Assembly (NCBI GenBank): GCA_021842385.1
Contig: JAKCAE010000009.1
Location: 1 to 36,194 of the forward strand
Reading direction: 5' to 3'
Length of the DNA stretch: 36,194 nucleotides
From: a bacterium
GTDB taxonomy: Bacteria; Patescibacteriota; Doudnabacteria; UBA920; VMFF01
In this document: in pieces, positions 23,169-30,553 of the stretch
Position numbering within the stretch: position 1 is the stretch's first letter
How the letters are laid out: the number at the start of each line of letters is the position of its first letter
Program-made: the position numbers and the translations under genes
Notes under the pieces: model-generated
Database searches by the model: none
The model's input: only the letters and a program-made list of their open reading frames with translations
What the model was told of the DNA's origin: nothing

Positions 23169-23636
23169 TTAGTTAATTATTTTTGATTCTTTAATTGCTA
23201 ATTCTTCTTCTTTAGTTAAGGTAAATTCGCTCTTACTCTTTATTATTGGTTTAGCATAAATCCTGTTTGCATCTCTGCCGTGCATTGAAGTGATGACAAC
23301 GCCATTGTTGTGATCATCTAACAGTGCCATTGAAAAACTTAAGTTCCCGCCATCATCTGCAAAAGGGTTGTATCGAACTAACCCTATTTTTTGGATGGAA
23401 TACTTTTGTTGTTTGCGTAAATCAGCAACTGCTTCTTCCAGAATATCGTTTTGCTTGTTTAGCTCATTTAGTTTTTTGCTTTGAGCTATTATGAACTGCT
23501 CGAGATTAGCAGCTTCGTTTCCTGTAAAAAAAGCCTTTGCGGTTTTTCTAAAACGCAAAAGCATAACAATTGCAAAGATTGCCGCAGTTAAGCTTCCTCC
23601 AGCAATAATAACGGTTGCAAGCTCCAAAGTGTTCAT
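23169..23636 (-). CDS. DUF4446-like membrane protein
   Basis: The 155-residue protein starts MNTLELATVIIAGGSLTAAI, with one transmembrane helix at about 8-30. A coiled-coil follows at about 50-80 (KKLNELNKQNDILEEAVADL), then a small domain with VRYNPFADDGGNLSFSMALL and GRDANRIYAKPI, matching DUF4446 proteins. The frame is open upstream, but an ATG at 23648 overlaps the likely -10 box (TATTAT, 23652-23647). The ATG at 23636 is therefore chosen and the leader is about 3 nt. Its operon with bactofilin suggests a membrane anchor or partner in cell-shape control, which is inference. Confidence 0.8.
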   Translation of the reverse strand: MNTLELATVIIAGGSLTAAIFAIVMLLRFRKTAKAFFTGNEAANLEQFIIAQSKKLNELNKQNDILEEAVADLRKQQKYSIQKIGLVRYNPFADDGGNLSFSMALLDDHNNGVVITSMHGRDANRIYAKPIIKSKSEFTLTKEEELAIKESKIIN

Positions 23637-23646
23637 AGGCAGAGTC

Positions 23647-23652
23647 ATAATA
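23647..23652 (-). promoter_or_regulatory. -10 box of the DUF4446-bactofilin-DAGK unit
   Basis: On the minus strand TATTAT is followed by 10 nt and then the ATG. A poor -35 (TTGCGG) lies 17 bp upstream. Confidence 0.45.
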
Positions 23653-23688
23653 CAATGAATACGCACTTGCCGCAAACCCCTTTGCCCA

Positions 23689-23697
23689 TGGTATACT
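23689..23697 (+). promoter_or_regulatory. Extended -10 promoter of the 23706 gene, near-leaderless
   Basis: TGGTATACT ends at 23697, 8 nt before the ATG at 23706. Confidence 0.65.
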
Positions 23698-23705
23698 CTA
23701 TGTAT

Positions 23706-23858
23706 ATGCAAGAACAAGAGTATGAATTAATTAAAAAAGATTTGTACAAGGTGCTCACTTTGAATGCTTTGTATTTAATCGCAATTTTGGTCCTGTATTT
23801 TACAGATCAGAAAAGTCATTATCTTCAAAATTGGTTTGCTAAAATTCTACATTTCTAA
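23706..23858 (+). CDS. Small membrane protein of 50 residues
   Basis: The protein starts MQEQEYELIKKDLYKVLTLN, then has one hydrophobic helix (ALYLIAILVLYF) and a polar tail. It starts 8 nt after an extended -10 box, and longer in-frame starts would lie in the promoter. It ends 6 nt before the ATP-grasp gene, so the two form a transcript. I do not recognise a family. A membrane anchor or partner for the ligase is a guess from position. Confidence 0.7.
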   Translation: MQEQEYELIKKDLYKVLTLNALYLIAILVLYFTDQKSHYLQNWFAKILHF

Positions 23859-23864
23859 AATTCT

Positions 23865-25127
23865 ATGGGGAAAGTTTTAGAAATTAAGTGTCCTGATTGC
23901 GGACCAGTGCCAATTCATCATGGTCTTTCAAAGGCCATTTTGATTATTGATTGGCTTTCAACTCCGTTAAACAAAGTTTCAATTGCCTTGACTCGTTTAG
24001 TTTCTAAGATTTTTAATGGTTTTGGCATTGATGATATTGGCTATATTTTTTGGTTGTTAAGTAAAGTAGGTTTAGCAAAGGTTAATTATGTCCCCGATGA
24101 TTTAAATTCAGACAGAGCAAAGTGTATTTGGGAGGCTGCAAATGCTCGGGGTATTAAGGTTAAAGAAATACGGGCTTTTGGCAGGACCTTAGAGCTTTTT
24201 GTGGCTGAATATAATGGGAAAAAGCTGCTTTTTGAAGGGTTGCCAAGACCAAAAGGCCCTCATTCTAAAGGCTATTATTGGATGGATAACAAAGCGCAGA
24301 TGAGGGCTGAGTTTATTAAAGCAGGAATTCCGGTTGCTTTTGGAGGTGTTGCTTTTACTTTCAATGCTGCTAAAAAAGTTTTAGAAAGGGTTAAAGCTTT
24401 GCATCAAGAGTCGCTTATTTCTGAAAAATCAATTGGTAGCGGTTTTGTGATTACTAAGCCACATATTGGTTCACGTAGCAGACATACAAATATTCATTTA
24501 GAAACTGAACAAGATTTAATGCGAGGTTTTAAGATTGCGAAAAAACTTTCTCCTTTTGTGATTGTTGAACAGGAGTTAGCTGGTATGGTACATAGAGCAG
24601 CAGTTTTAGGAGGAAAGTTAGTTGCTGTGCTGCGTCGTGAACCGCCCTATGTTGTTGGTGATGGAGTTTCTACTGTTAAGCAGTTGATTGTTTTAGAGAA
24701 TGAAAATCCAAAAAGACAAGGACCGTATTTTCATCAGATCCCAATTGACGAACAAACTGAAGCAGAACTTGTTCGTTTAGGTTTGTCTTATGATTTTATT
24801 CCCTCTCTTGGACAAACAGTGATTGTTAGAAATAATATTGGCAGAAGCTCTGGTGGTTCTAATTCTGACGTTACAGATTTGGTGCATCCTGACAACAAGA
24901 TTTTGTTTGAAAAAGTTGCAACTGTTGTCGGAGATTCCATTATTGGTATTGATTTTATAATTGAAGACATATCAAAGTCCTGGAAGGAACAGTATCCTTG
25001 CGGAGTGATTGAATGTAACAGCGTGCCGTTTTTAGATTTACACCACTTCCCTCTTCGTGGTAAGGCAATTGATACATCCTCTGCCCTGTGGGATGTGGTT
25101 TGGCCGGAAACTAAACCTGTGCTTTAA
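23865..25127 (+). CDS. Cyanophycin-synthetase-like ATP-grasp ligase lacking the Mur-ligase half
   Basis: The 420-residue protein has a C-terminal ATP-grasp domain that closely follows that of cyanophycin synthetase: VVGDGVSTVKQLI, SLGQTVIVRNN, SGGSNSDVTDLVHPDN, GIDFIIEDIS and VIECNSVPFLDLHHFP, with the acidic and Asn metal ligands at the end. Such domains form amide bonds through acyl-phosphates. True cyanophycin synthetases carry a Mur-ligase-like domain after the ATP-grasp, and this protein stops before it. The N-terminus has a C9-x2-C12-x5-HH pattern that could bind zinc, then a long hydrophobic/amphipathic region. The substrate is unknown. Its stop overlaps the convergent HAD gene by 4 nt, leaving no room for a terminator. 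Confidence 0.82.
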   Translation: MGKVLEIKCPDCGPVPIHHGLSKAILIIDWLSTPLNKVSIALTRLVSKIFNGFGIDDIGYIFWLLSKVGLAKVNYVPDDLNSDRAKCIWEAANARGIKVKEIRAFGRTLELFVAEYNGKKLLFEGLPRPKGPHSKGYYWMDNKAQMRAEFIKAGIPVAFGGVAFTFNAAKKVLERVKALHQESLISEKSIGSGFVITKPHIGSRSRHTNIHLETEQDLMRGFKIAKKLSPFVIVEQELAGMVHRAAVLGGKLVAVLRREPPYVVGDGVSTVKQLIVLENENPKRQGPYFHQIPIDEQTEAELVRLGLSYDFIPSLGQTVIVRNNIGRSSGGSNSDVTDLVHPDNKILFEKVATVVGDSIIGIDFIIEDISKSWKEQYPCGVIECNSVPFLDLHHFPLRGKAIDTSSALWDVVWPETKPVL

Positions 25128-25699
25128 GCTGAGAAACTTTTTTCAAAGGTTTCGGAATCAATATATAGTTTGGATTTAATGCCTAAGTTTACAGCAACTT
25201 GGGTGTTTTCTATTTCATCATCCCAGAATTCAATATTTTCTGGTTTTGTTTTTATCTTTTCCAGGATTGTTTCAAAGAATTCTTGTTCTGATTTTTTGTA
25301 TCCTAAATCGCAGGAGAAAAACATTCCGTCAAAATGTTTTTTTAAGATGTTCTCTATATATCTAGCCCGGTATTTTTCTTGATCTGCAACAAGGTAGCAT
25401 TTATGACCCTTTTTGCGCAAAAGATCAATGATTTCAAGGATTTTTTGGTTTGGGATAACATCTGAGGAGAACCAATAGTCTAGAAAATCTTCTACTGTTC
25501 CCTGCCATTTCCATTTAATCAGGTAAGGTTTTAATTGTTCTTTTAAGTCTGCTTTTCCTGTTTGGCAAATTCTGAAATCTTTTTCAAAAAATTCCGCAAT
25601 CATTTTTAAAGGGATCTCGTATTCTTCGGAGTATGTTTCGCTAAATAGTTTTGGCCTAGTTAAAACTAAGCCATCAGCGTCAATTAAAAGCGTTTTCAT
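25124..25699 (-). CDS. HAD-superfamily hydrolase-like protein
   Basis: The 191-residue protein begins MKTLLIDADGLVLTRPKLF, with the nucleophile and acid Asp of HAD motif I (DADG). A helical cap follows. Motif II reads LVADQEKYRA, where an Ala replaces the usual Thr/Ser. Motif III Lys is in GYKKSEQEFF, and motif IV is FWDDEIENTQVA. Most catalytic elements remain, so phosphatase activity is plausible but could be altered. Its ATG lies 5 nt after the CCA of tRNA-Ala(CGC) without a Shine-Dalgarno. It converges on the ATP-grasp gene with a 4-nt overlap. Confidence 0.8.
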   Translation of the reverse strand: MKTLLIDADGLVLTRPKLFSETYSEEYEIPLKMIAEFFEKDFRICQTGKADLKEQLKPYLIKWKWQGTVEDFLDYWFSSDVIPNQKILEIIDLLRKKGHKCYLVADQEKYRARYIENILKKHFDGMFFSCDLGYKKSEQEFFETILEKIKTKPENIEFWDDEIENTQVAVNLGIKSKLYIDSETFEKSFSA

Positions 25700-25704
25700 A
25701 TGTT

Positions 25705-25778
25705 TGGTGGACCTAGGCGGAATCGAACCGCCGTCTGAGCAATGCGAATGCCCTATTCTGCCACTGAACCATAGGCCC
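25705..25778 (-). tRNA. tRNA-Ala(CGC)
   Basis: Acceptor GGGCCTA/TAGGTCC with the G3-U70 pair that marks alanine tRNAs, anticodon stem GGGCA/TGCTC with loop TTCGCAT (anticodon CGC), and encoded CCA. Its first base is also the last base of the upstream O-antigen ligase stop codon, and its CCA is 5 nt from the HAD start. Confidence 0.93.
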
Positions 25779-27061
25779 TAGTCTTTTGTTAGTCCTAGAA
25801 TCATACCAATCAACAGCCATAATAACAACTGGGTTTGTTGCAGGGTATAGAAATAGTGGTCAAAAAACATTAAGAAAATTAACGCACAAAATGTTGATGT
25901 TAGAACGGTCGCATAAATGAGACTTTCCCCTTCTTTTGTTCGTATGTTTGATATTCCTGTTTTCAATACTTGTATAAAAAGAATCAAGATTAAAACCAAT
26001 CCAATTGTTCCTGTTTCACATGCAACCTCTAAGAAGAAATTATGTGGTGGTTGTATTTGCCACGATTCTTTTAGATCCAGTTTCTTAGACATTTCAGGTA
26101 TCATGTTCCCTATTCCCACACCAAAGACAGGATGTTGTTTAAATATCTCCCAACCCGCTTTGTTATACAGAGTTCTGTTGTAGCTAGTTGGTGCTGTATT
26201 TGTTCTTGCGTTTAGATATGGGAAAAGAACTGCAACAGCGAGAATTGTCGTAACAAGAACAGCGACTAAAAGCTTTTTATATTCAAAAGCTTTTTTTATC
26301 AGCAGTATAAATATGAGGGCAAAACATATATACAGAGCGACAAGACCGGATCTTGAGAAAGTTAAATAGTTTCCAACAATCATTATTATTAAAGAAATTC
26401 CATAGAGGATCCTTTGTTTGTTTCTTGATTCTTGAAAAAATAAATATATTGCTGTTGCACATGCAAGAATCAGAAAAGCAGATAGTTGGTTTGGATGTGC
26501 AAAGGTGCCGTATGCTCTGATGAATTTTTCTCCATCCATATCTATTTTTGCAACTCCCGAAATGTACTTCCCTATCACCTGTTCCCCAAAAATTCTTAAA
26601 CCAAGCGAGTGTTGCACGAGAAACTGCCCAAAAGCTATTAAACTTTGGAAAACTCCTGAAAAAACTAGAGAGATAGCTAAAATTCGTTTATATCCTGCTT
26701 CACGTGATACATTTAGCGTAAAAATGGCTAATATAAGCCATTCCATTGATTTTATAGCAAAATATATGCTGTTTTCACCACGTGGTGAAATAAAGAAAAG
26801 AGGTATCAAGATATTTAGAGCAATAAGAGCAAAAATCCAGTATTTATGCTTATTTTTGGATATATTTTTAAGGAATAGCCAAATAGCGATAGTTGTTGAG
26901 AGTACTATATCTGAGAGAAAAACCGAAATAGCTAGATATTCAGAGAATTGTCCATTCAAATTCGTAGAAATATCAAAGAAAATATGCCTTTTTTGAAGGG
27001 CAAGAGTAAAAACAAGCAGAAACACTAACGTTTTAAAGATTTTTTCAAATATTGGTTTCAT
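25778..27061 (-). CDS. O-antigen ligase (Wzy_C) family membrane protein
   Basis: The 427-residue protein has about eleven hydrophobic segments. A large loop in the second half carries the family landmarks: FGVGIGNMIPE followed by PHNFFLEVACETGTIGLV, the PHNxFLExxxExG motif of Wzy_C proteins. Such proteins ligate or polymerise polysaccharides on the outer membrane-facing side; the exact reaction is open. The stop overlaps tRNA-Ala by one base. A likely promoter lies upstream (TTGGTT-N17-TATAAT on the minus strand, about 27143-27171), leaving a leader of about 75 nt. Confidence 0.9.
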   Translation of the reverse strand: MKPIFEKIFKTLVFLLVFTLALQKRHIFFDISTNLNGQFSEYLAISVFLSDIVLSTTIAIWLFLKNISKNKHKYWIFALIALNILIPLFFISPRGENSIYFAIKSMEWLILAIFTLNVSREAGYKRILAISLVFSGVFQSLIAFGQFLVQHSLGLRIFGEQVIGKYISGVAKIDMDGEKFIRAYGTFAHPNQLSAFLILACATAIYLFFQESRNKQRILYGISLIIMIVGNYLTFSRSGLVALYICFALIFILLIKKAFEYKKLLVAVLVTTILAVAVLFPYLNARTNTAPTSYNRTLYNKAGWEIFKQHPVFGVGIGNMIPEMSKKLDLKESWQIQPPHNFFLEVACETGTIGLVLILILFIQVLKTGISNIRTKEGESLIYATVLTSTFCALIFLMFFDHYFYTLQQTQLLLWLLIGMILGLTKD

Positions 27062-27142
27062 GTGTAACTAAAACTTGATTATTTAGCCTATTTATGGTTT
27101 AATATTTGATTTATTTTCAAATCTGTGTTCTTTTCATTATTA

Positions 27143-27171
27143 TATGTTAGCTAGACGCAATAACCAAATAC
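27143..27171 (-). promoter_or_regulatory. Probable promoter of the O-antigen ligase/tRNA-Ala/HAD unit
   Basis: On the minus strand: TTGGTT, a 17-bp spacer, then TATAAT in AACATATAATAATG. The 142 nt between the O-antigen ligase start and tRNA-Arg hold nothing else that I can support. Confidence 0.5.
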
Positions 27172-27202
27172 AGATAATATATCTAGGTAAATACTACTTT
27201 TT

Positions 27203-27279
27203 GCCCTCGTAGCTCAGTGGATTAGAGCGGTTCCGTCCTAAGGAAAAGGCCGTAGGTTCGATTCCTACCGAGGGCACCA
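27203..27279 (+). tRNA. tRNA-Arg(CCU)
   Basis: Acceptor GCCCTCG/CGAGGGC, D stem GCTC/GAGC, anticodon stem GTTCC/GGAAA (one G-A mismatch at 27-43), loop GTCCTAA (anticodon CCT), T stem GTAGG/CCTAC, and encoded CCA. Confidence 0.92.
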
Positions 27280-27286
27280 TAAAATT

Positions 27287-27360
27287 GGGCCCATAGTTCA
27301 GTGGTAGAACGCGTCCATGGCATGGATGAGGTCGGAGTTCGATTCTCCGTGGGTCCACCA
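27287..27360 (+). tRNA. tRNA-Ala(GGC)
   Basis: Acceptor GGGCCCA/TGGGTCC with the G3-U70 alanine identity pair, anticodon stem CGTCC/GGATG with loop ATGGCAT (anticodon GGC), and encoded CCA. Confidence 0.93.
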
Positions 27361-27370
27361 AAATACAATT

Positions 27371-27447
27371 CGGGATGTGGCTCAATTGGCTAGAGCGCTC
27401 GCTTCGGGTGCGAGAGATTCCCGGTTCAAGTCCGGGCATCCCGACCA
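27371..27447 (+). tRNA. tRNA-Pro(CGG)
   Basis: Acceptor CGGGATG/CATCCCG starting with the C1-G72 pair typical of bacterial tRNA-Pro, anticodon stem CTCGC/GCGAG with loop TTCGGGT (anticodon CGG), and encoded CCA. rnhB starts 5 nt later. Confidence 0.95.
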
Positions 27448-27452
27448 AGAAG

Positions 27453-28106
27453 ATGCAATTTCCAACATACAAAAAAGAAAAGGAAAAAATACAAAACGGA
27501 TTTCAATATATAATTGGCTGTGACGAAGTTGGGGCTGGTCCTTTAGCAGGCCCTGTTGTTGCAGCAGCATGTATATTAAAGAGTGAAACAATAGGGGAGC
27601 GCAGAACAGAAAACAGTTGGTATTACAGAGTTCGTGATTCAAAAACAGTGAGTGAAAAAGAAAGAGAAGTATTAGCTCTTTGTATAAAAGAACATTGCAA
27701 ATGTTTTGCGGTTGCAGAAGTAAGTTCTCAAGAAGTCGATGCTTTGAATATTCACAATGCGAGTTTGCTTGCAATGCAAAGAGCAGTTTCATCTGTGTTA
27801 GAACAGCTTAAAATACAAGATCAAAGCAAAGTTTTTGTTTTCGTTGACGGAAAGTATAAGATAAAGGAAATAGGTTTAGAGCAAGAGCCTGTTATTTCAG
27901 GCGATTCTCAAATACTATCAATCGCAGCCGCCTCTATAATTGCAAAAGTCCATAGAGATGAGTTGCTCAGGAAGGTTGATGAGGTTTTCCCGGAATATGG
28001 TTTTGCAAAACATAAGGGGTATGGAACTAGGGAACATATCCAAGCAATTCAGAAGAATGGGGTCTTAGATATTCACAGAAAATCTTTTTTAAAAAACATC
28101 ATTTAA
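27453..28106 (+). CDS. rnhB: Ribonuclease HII
   Basis: RNase HII removes single ribonucleotides and RNA primers from DNA duplexes. The 217-residue protein shows GCDEVGAGPLAGPVVAAA (catalytic Asp-Glu), a central DGKYKI, and DSQILSIAAASIIAKVHRD with the further catalytic acids, then GYGTREHIQAIQKNG. The usual GRG of the first motif reads GAG, so the Arg is missing. The frame runs on upstream through tRNA-Pro, so the start is the ATG at 27453, 5 nt after the tRNA's CCA. Confidence 0.92.
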   Translation: MQFPTYKKEKEKIQNGFQYIIGCDEVGAGPLAGPVVAAACILKSETIGERRTENSWYYRVRDSKTVSEKEREVLALCIKEHCKCFAVAEVSSQEVDALNIHNASLLAMQRAVSSVLEQLKIQDQSKVFVFVDGKYKIKEIGLEQEPVISGDSQILSIAAASIIAKVHRDELLRKVDEVFPEYGFAKHKGYGTREHIQAIQKNGVLDIHRKSFLKNII

Positions 28107-28111
28107 TTTAT

Positions 28112-28202
28112 GGAAGAGTGGCCGAGTGGTTGAAGGCGCAGCTCTCGAAAAGCTGTATGGGTCAAAAGCTCATCGTGGGTTCGAATCCCACCTCTTCCGC
28201 CA
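28112..28202 (+). tRNA. tRNA-Ser(CGA)
   Basis: Acceptor GGAAGAG/CTCTTCC, anticodon stem CAGCT/AGCTG with loop CTCGAAA (anticodon CGA), long variable arm, discriminator G and encoded CCA. It starts 5 nt after the rnhB stop, so the run tRNA-Arg, -Ala, -Pro, rnhB, tRNA-Ser is probably one transcript. Confidence 0.95.
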
Positions 28203-28225
28203 AGTAAATTAAGAAAAAGTTTTAT

Positions 28226-28318
28226 ATGGATTTAATATTAAGTGAAAAATTAAATGCAATAGGTATCATTGGAATAATTTTTGCGGTTGTTGCTGTGCCC
28301 CTTCTTTTTATGGTTTAA
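28226..28318 (+). CDS. 30-residue hydrophobic peptide
   Basis: The ORF encodes a short polar start (MDLILSEKLN), then one hydrophobic helix (AIGIIGIIFAVVAVPLLFMV) to the stop. It starts 23 nt after the CCA of tRNA-Ser. No known family; a single-pass membrane miniprotein is the only description the sequence allows. It fills most of the gap before the NUDIX gene. A chance ORF cannot be excluded. Confidence 0.5.
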   Translation: MDLILSEKLNAIGIIGIIFAVVAVPLLFMV

Positions 28319-28347
28319 ATTTATGTTAAATTTCGAAACATTATAAT

Positions 28348-28740
28348 ATGATAGAAAAAAGCGCGGGTATAATCATAGAAGACAGTAAACTACTTTTAGT
28401 TAGTGGTGGTAATAATAACTTTTTTTGGTTGCCCGGTGGAAAGTTGGAAGAAGGAGAAACACCAGAAGCTGCCTTGAGGAGAGAGTTAAAAGAAGAGTTG
28501 GATATAGAATTGTTATCTTTTCGTCCATACATTACGTATATTTCTGACCAGGAAGAAGACGGAACTATTCGCAAAGTTTATGCTTATATCATAAATTATG
28601 ATGGCTTGATCAATCATCAAGCTGAAATAGACAAGATAGTTTGGTTGAGTAAAGAAGATTTCGTAAAAGAAGTAATACCTTTACAATCTGGGGTTAAGAT
28701 TCACCTCATTCCGCGGTTGATAAAAGATGGTTTGTTATAG
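28348..28740 (+). CDS. NUDIX hydrolase
   Basis: The 130-residue protein carries a full Nudix box, GKLEEGETPEAALRRELKEE, followed by LDI, which binds metal and hydrolyses nucleoside diphosphate-linked substrates. The substrate is unknown; MutT-like house-cleaning or an ADP-sugar/dNTP role are both possible. The start is MIEKSAGIIIEDSKLLL, which fits the fold's first strand. A TATAAT directly abuts the ATG but is too close to serve as its promoter; TGTTAAATT about 20 nt upstream fits better. Confidence 0.9.
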   Translation: MIEKSAGIIIEDSKLLLVSGGNNNFFWLPGGKLEEGETPEAALRRELKEELDIELLSFRPYITYISDQEEDGTIRKVYAYIINYDGLINHQAEIDKIVWLSKEDFVKEVIPLQSGVKIHLIPRLIKDGLL

Positions 28741-28746
28741 ATAAAT

Positions 28747-28766
28747 CGCTCTAAGAGCGGTTTTTT
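28747..28766 (+). terminator. Terminator of the NUDIX gene, fused to the next promoter
   Basis: The stem CGCTC/GAGCG (28747-28759) is followed by T6. The last T is also the first base of the extended -10 (TGTTATGCT) of the next gene. Confidence 0.75.
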
Positions 28767-28774
28767 GTTATGCT
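28766..28774 (+). promoter_or_regulatory. Extended -10 promoter of the HAD gene, leaderless spacing
   Basis: TGTTATGCT is followed by six bases and then the ATG at 28781. Confidence 0.6.
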
Positions 28775-28780
28775 AAACAC

Positions 28781-29416
28781 ATGATAAAAGCAGTTATCTT
28801 CGACATAGATGGAGTCTTAATTGATTCTGTGAAAGCCAATCATAAACTTTTTAGGGGTCTCTTAAAAGAAGCGGGATACAAAAAACTACCGACATTTAGT
28901 GAATACAAAAAGCTTTTTCATTTAACAGCTCTTGATACTTTTAAGGAATTGACTGGTGCAAAGAAAAAAGAAATCAATAGACTTATGCAAATGTTGCATG
29001 GTCTTAAAAGATCCTCTAGCTCAATCAAAGTAACTCCAGGTTCTGTTGCTACTATAAAGAAGATATCCAAAGATTATCGTCTAGCCTTAGTAACTTCTCG
29101 AATAGAAGCGGGTGTTGAGCATTACTTAGAGGTAACCAAGACCAAAACACTTTTTGAAGTGATTGTGCATTATGGACATTACAAAAAACCTAAACCACAC
29201 CCAGAACCACTTTTGCTTGCATGTAAAAGACTAAAGATTAAACCAGAGCAAACTGTGTACATCGGAGATACTCATACAGACATAGCAGCCGCTAAAGCTG
29301 CAAACATGAAAGTTATTCTCTATCCAAAAACCAAATTAGTTGGTGCAACCGCATATGCTCTAAAGTTTTCTGATATTCCTAGGATTGTTTCTTTGATGAA
29401 TAAGGGCAAGATATAA
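28781..29416 (+). CDS. HAD-superfamily phosphatase (phosphoglycolate-phosphatase-like)
   Basis: The 211-residue protein has all four HAD motifs: FDIDGVLIDS (nucleophile Asp and general acid), LVTSRIEAG (motif II Thr/Ser), the KKPKPHPEPLL lysine, and YIGDTHTDIAAAKAANM (acidic motif IV). A helical cap at about 15-85 is typical of subfamily I. A house-cleaning phosphatase such as Gph or PpaX is the nearest guess. Its neighbour 16 nt downstream is a glycolipid glycosyltransferase. Confidence 0.9.
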   Translation: MIKAVIFDIDGVLIDSVKANHKLFRGLLKEAGYKKLPTFSEYKKLFHLTALDTFKELTGAKKKEINRLMQMLHGLKRSSSSIKVTPGSVATIKKISKDYRLALVTSRIEAGVEHYLEVTKTKTLFEVIVHYGHYKKPKPHPEPLLLACKRLKIKPEQTVYIGDTHTDIAAAKAANMKVILYPKTKLVGATAYALKFSDIPRIVSLMNKGKI

Positions 29417-29432
29417 AGTATTTGAAGAAAAT

Positions 29433-30518
29433 ATGAAGAACATTTTAGTAATCTATACATCAATAGGTTTAGGTCATAAAAAGATAGCAGAAAATATTGC
29501 TGCTGTTTTACAGAGCGATTCAAACAATAAAGTCGAGCTTTTGGATCTTTATGATGTAGAATCAGGAGGCTTAAAAAAATATGGTGAAAAACTCTATTAC
29601 TTCTTTTTGAAATATTCCCCTTGGATTTGGGAGTTTTTTTACATCAACAAGATTTTTGTTGTGCTAACCCTGCCTTTCAGAACATTTGTTGCGGGCTTTA
29701 ATTCTAAAAAGTTAGCCAGAGTTTTAATAAACAAACATTATGATGTAGTCGTTTCCACTCACGCAAACTCTTCAGCAATAGTTTCATACCTCAAAAGTCA
29801 AGGCATGTATACTGGGAAGTTTGTTATTGCTTTTTCTGATTATCATCTGCATAGATATTGGCTGCATGATAATGCGGATTTGTACCTTGCAAATATAGAC
29901 GAACAAAAGCAAGAAATGGTTTCTCGTGGAATAGCTCCTAAAAAGATAGTGGTATCTGGTATGACGCTTCGAAAAGAAGAGTCTGTAGCTGATAAACAAA
30001 AGGTGAGAAACAAATTTAATTTACATGAAACTGACAAAGTAATAGCTGTTTTAGCAGGTAGTCGGGGTTTTGGCATGAACTCAGAGATTATCGATCAACT
30101 CGCAAAAATAGACGCGTCGATTTTTGTAGCCTGTGGAACAAACGAAGAAACAAGAACGCACTTAATTCAAAAATATAGAAATTTTTCTAATATAAAAGTT
30201 TTAGGTTACGTAAACACTAGGGAACTCGCGGCAATCGCAAACGTAGTTGTTACTAAACCTGGGGGTTTAACAGTTGCAGAATGTTTAGAACAGCGTGTTC
30301 CGATTTTAGTTTCTCATTTTTTGCCGGGTCAGGAACGATTAAATATAGAGTATCTAAAAAGGCATGGTTTAATAATGCCTTTGTCTACAGATTACTATAA
30401 TGCTGTTAAACACGAATTAGTGACTGGTGCGTTCGCTGCTAAGTTAAAAGAGAACCCTGATGTGAAACTGATTGTGCGATATGGGGAGGGTATTTGTGAA
30501 GCAATCGCAAAGCTTTAA
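29433..30518 (+). CDS. Glycosyltransferase of the MGDG synthase/UgtP type
   Basis: The 361-residue GT-B protein begins ILVIYTSIGLGHKKIAENIA, the N-terminal glycine/His motif of MGDG synthases and UgtP. It continues with VVVSTHANSSAIVSYLKS and ends in a UDP-sugar-binding half with VLAGSRGFG and VTKPGGLTVAECLEQRVPILV. This family transfers glucose or galactose from UDP-sugar to diacylglycerol at the inner membrane face; MurG is a more distant relative. It lies downstream of the HAD gene with a 16-nt gap and likely shares its transcript. Confidence 0.85.
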   Translation: MKNILVIYTSIGLGHKKIAENIAAVLQSDSNNKVELLDLYDVESGGLKKYGEKLYYFFLKYSPWIWEFFYINKIFVVLTLPFRTFVAGFNSKKLARVLINKHYDVVVSTHANSSAIVSYLKSQGMYTGKFVIAFSDYHLHRYWLHDNADLYLANIDEQKQEMVSRGIAPKKIVVSGMTLRKEESVADKQKVRNKFNLHETDKVIAVLAGSRGFGMNSEIIDQLAKIDASIFVACGTNEETRTHLIQKYRNFSNIKVLGYVNTRELAAIANVVVTKPGGLTVAECLEQRVPILVSHFLPGQERLNIEYLKRHGLIMPLSTDYYNAVKHELVTGAFAAKLKENPDVKLIVRYGEGICEAIAKL

Positions 30519-30524
30519 AAAGTG

Positions 30525-30553
30525 TTGACCAGAATGTTTAATTTTAGTAGTAT
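30525..30553 (+). promoter_or_regulatory. Promoter of the Hsp20 gene
   Basis: TTGACC (30525-30530), a 17-bp spacer, then TAGTAT (30548-30553). The predicted leader is about 28 nt. Confidence 0.65.

Noticed and set aside
27194-27472. Minus-strand ORF opposite tRNA-Arg, tRNA-Ala and tRNA-Pro
   Set aside because: It is the antisense of three tRNAs. Its GMPGLEPGISR- and RIELRPHPCHG-like text is the usual artefact seen when tRNA genes are translated.
28342-28347. TATAAT directly before the NUDIX ATG as a leaderless promoter
   Set aside because: With no gap to the ATG, initiation would fall inside the gene; the NUDIX fold needs the residues at this start.
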